64,000 nucleotides of DNA from the NCBI RefSeq assembly GCF_009870125.1, contig NC_046680.1:18681501-18745500 (forward strand). Direction: 5' to 3'. Within the stretch, counting starts at the first letter, position 1, and the number at the start of each line of letters is the position of its first letter. The notes below the pieces were generated by a model. It did not search any database. It worked only from the letters and a program-made list of their open reading frames with translations, and was not told where the DNA came from. This document shows positions 62,977 through 64,000 of this stretch, in pieces. A program made the translations under genes and the position numbers. This DNA is from Drosophila pseudoobscura. Its lineage: Eukaryota; Arthropoda; Insecta; Diptera; Drosophilidae.

Positions 62977-63003
62977 TGGCATGCCCATGCCCATGCCCAT
63001 GTC
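62977..63003. repeat. (ATGCCC)n tandem
   Basis: About four ATGCCC units that decay into ATGTCC. They make a MPMPM-type open frame on + and a GHGHGH-type frame on -, neither treated as a gene. Confidence 0.8.
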
Positions 63004-64000
63004 CATGTCCCTGTCGATGGCGTTGTCGATGTCGAGGACCAGATCGGCCATGTCTTGTCGCCGAGCCTTGATTATGCGCGCGTTCCTTGCTCATCGCTCG
63101 TCCCTGCACTCCCATTCCGGGCTCCCTGCAACGTCCTCATTATTTCTACTCGTTCGTCATCAATTTGAGATCATTGCTACTGGTGCTCCGGCTGCGAGTG
63201 GACAGGCACTGAGACACTGGGACTCGGACTGGGACTACAGAACGGAGCCAGAGGAGACGAGAAGGTGTCGAGTGCTTGAAATGTTTTAAATACAAAAATT
63301 AATAAAGCTCTCTCGTGGCCGCCAAGTGTGTTGGCATTTTCCATTCTTTCAATTACCAGCATGAAGAAGTATTTTCCCCCCGATGAGAAAACCTGGCAAA
63401 TTATTAACTTAACACTTGATGTCCACTTAAAGCGATCCATCACGGGCCAGGAGTGCAGGCCAAGGAGAGTGGGAGGTGGATGTGGTATGGAGATATAGTA
63501 GGAAAATGCTACGAAAGTTGGGAGGGGATAGGAGATATTTATCTGTGTTCTATAATTCTTCAAGTTTTGTATTCAAATACCCGAAAAAATAGTGTAAATT
63601 TGACTTAAGCACCTGCGCTGACAGTCGGTACAGGGCTGTACCCCAGCCCTTGACCAATGATTATTTCACCGTTTACCTATGGGAGAGTCACAGCTGACAG
63701 CGGACATTCTTCCGAGTTGGCAACCCCGAGGGATAGGTAGAGGAAAGCGGTGACTGCAGTGACAACCCCGCATGGGACTTCCCTGCCGTTTGTCAACGAC
63801 ATCCTGGCATATGTAGGTGCCCTTGCCAATGCCAAATGCCAAGCATCGAACGTCGAACGTCGAGTGCCGAATGCCAAATTACAATTTCAAGTTCAACATG
63901 TCGGGGCGGTATAATTTCCTCGATTGCAGCAATACCACTACTCTGGCCCGGCTGGAAAACTCGTCCATGTGTGACCTGCCTCTGGCTGCCTGCTAACTGT

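Larger units (their letters stand above)
57282..64000. other. Upstream dve DNA, 5' exon not resolved
   Basis: I support no firm coding exon here. Two - strand segments could splice in phase 0 to the 57281 exon: 59580-59347 (GC-rich, donor GTG|GTGAGC) and 60338-60222 (donor TTT|GTGAGT). Neither has a convincing start context. Simple repeats occur at 59583-59604 (AG), 61985-62031 (CTGTCTC and GCCTGT units) and 62977-63003 (ATGCCC). Confidence 0.45.

Noticed and set aside
63898..63996. 32-codon + strand frame with a CAAC-ATG start at the window edge
   Set aside because: Too short to distinguish from chance, with no splice or conservation evidence available.
1..64000. Transposons, tRNA, rRNA, microRNA hairpins or CRISPR
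   Set aside because: I found no transposase or reverse-transcriptase frame, terminal repeats, tRNA B-box with folding context, or repeat-spacer array. Old degraded elements and microRNA hairpins cannot be excluded by reading alone.

Overview
The window reads as nuclear DNA from a fruit fly (genus Drosophila). The introns are short GT-AG introns or very long ones, there are long low-complexity stretches, and three recognisable insect genes are present. The many CA/TG, GAGCCA and GGGTAC-type microsatellites suggest a species outside the melanogaster subgroup, perhaps the obscura group; this is an impression and was not tested. There are no bacterial genes, rRNA, recognisable tRNA, CRISPR array or intact transposon.

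Layout. (1) Positions 1-19,135 hold windpipe (wdp) on the + strand. Its whole coding region is one exon (16638-18698) encoding a leucine-rich-repeat chondroitin sulfate proteoglycan. A likely promoter and noncoding first exon lie near 4.4-5.8 kb, separated from the coding exon by an intron of about 10.8 kb. (2) Positions 19,783-23,450 hold a second leucine-rich-repeat receptor-like membrane protein on the - strand, tail to tail with wdp. I rebuilt it as four coding exons (921 residues) plus a noncoding first exon; every intron is GT-AG and the reading frame closes exactly. (3) Positions 23.5-32.2 kb are intergenic. (4) Positions 32.2 kb to beyond 57.3 kb hold defective proventriculus (dve) on the - strand, a transcription factor with a CUT-like/ULD-type N-terminal region and two atypical K50 homeodomains. 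Five coding exons are joined in frame (1022 residues). The initiating exon is not resolved and may lie at 57.3-64 kb or outside the window. dve holds a 19-kb intron (37570-56590).

The three genes are not an operon and need no joint function. wdp and its convergent neighbour are both extracellular leucine-rich-repeat proteins and probably belong to a local cluster of such genes. dve encodes a nuclear regulator active in gut, eye and appendage patterning.

The most interesting signal I found is in the big dve intron. It carries about 34 copies of GGATTA/TAATCC, the binding site of K50 homeodomains, against roughly 9 expected. Comparable stretches elsewhere in the window have 1-3. Both homeodomains of Dve are themselves K50, so direct autoregulation, or input from Otd/Bicoid-class proteins, is a natural hypothesis. 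The same intron also has an excess of CTTAAG and a possible nested two-exon gene on the - strand (52064-52622). Other points are a possible stop-codon readthrough extension of wdp, an overlapping kappaB/STAT-like/forkhead site group in the wdp intron, and GATA-site clusters at both leucine-rich-repeat gene promoters. All counts were made by eye.
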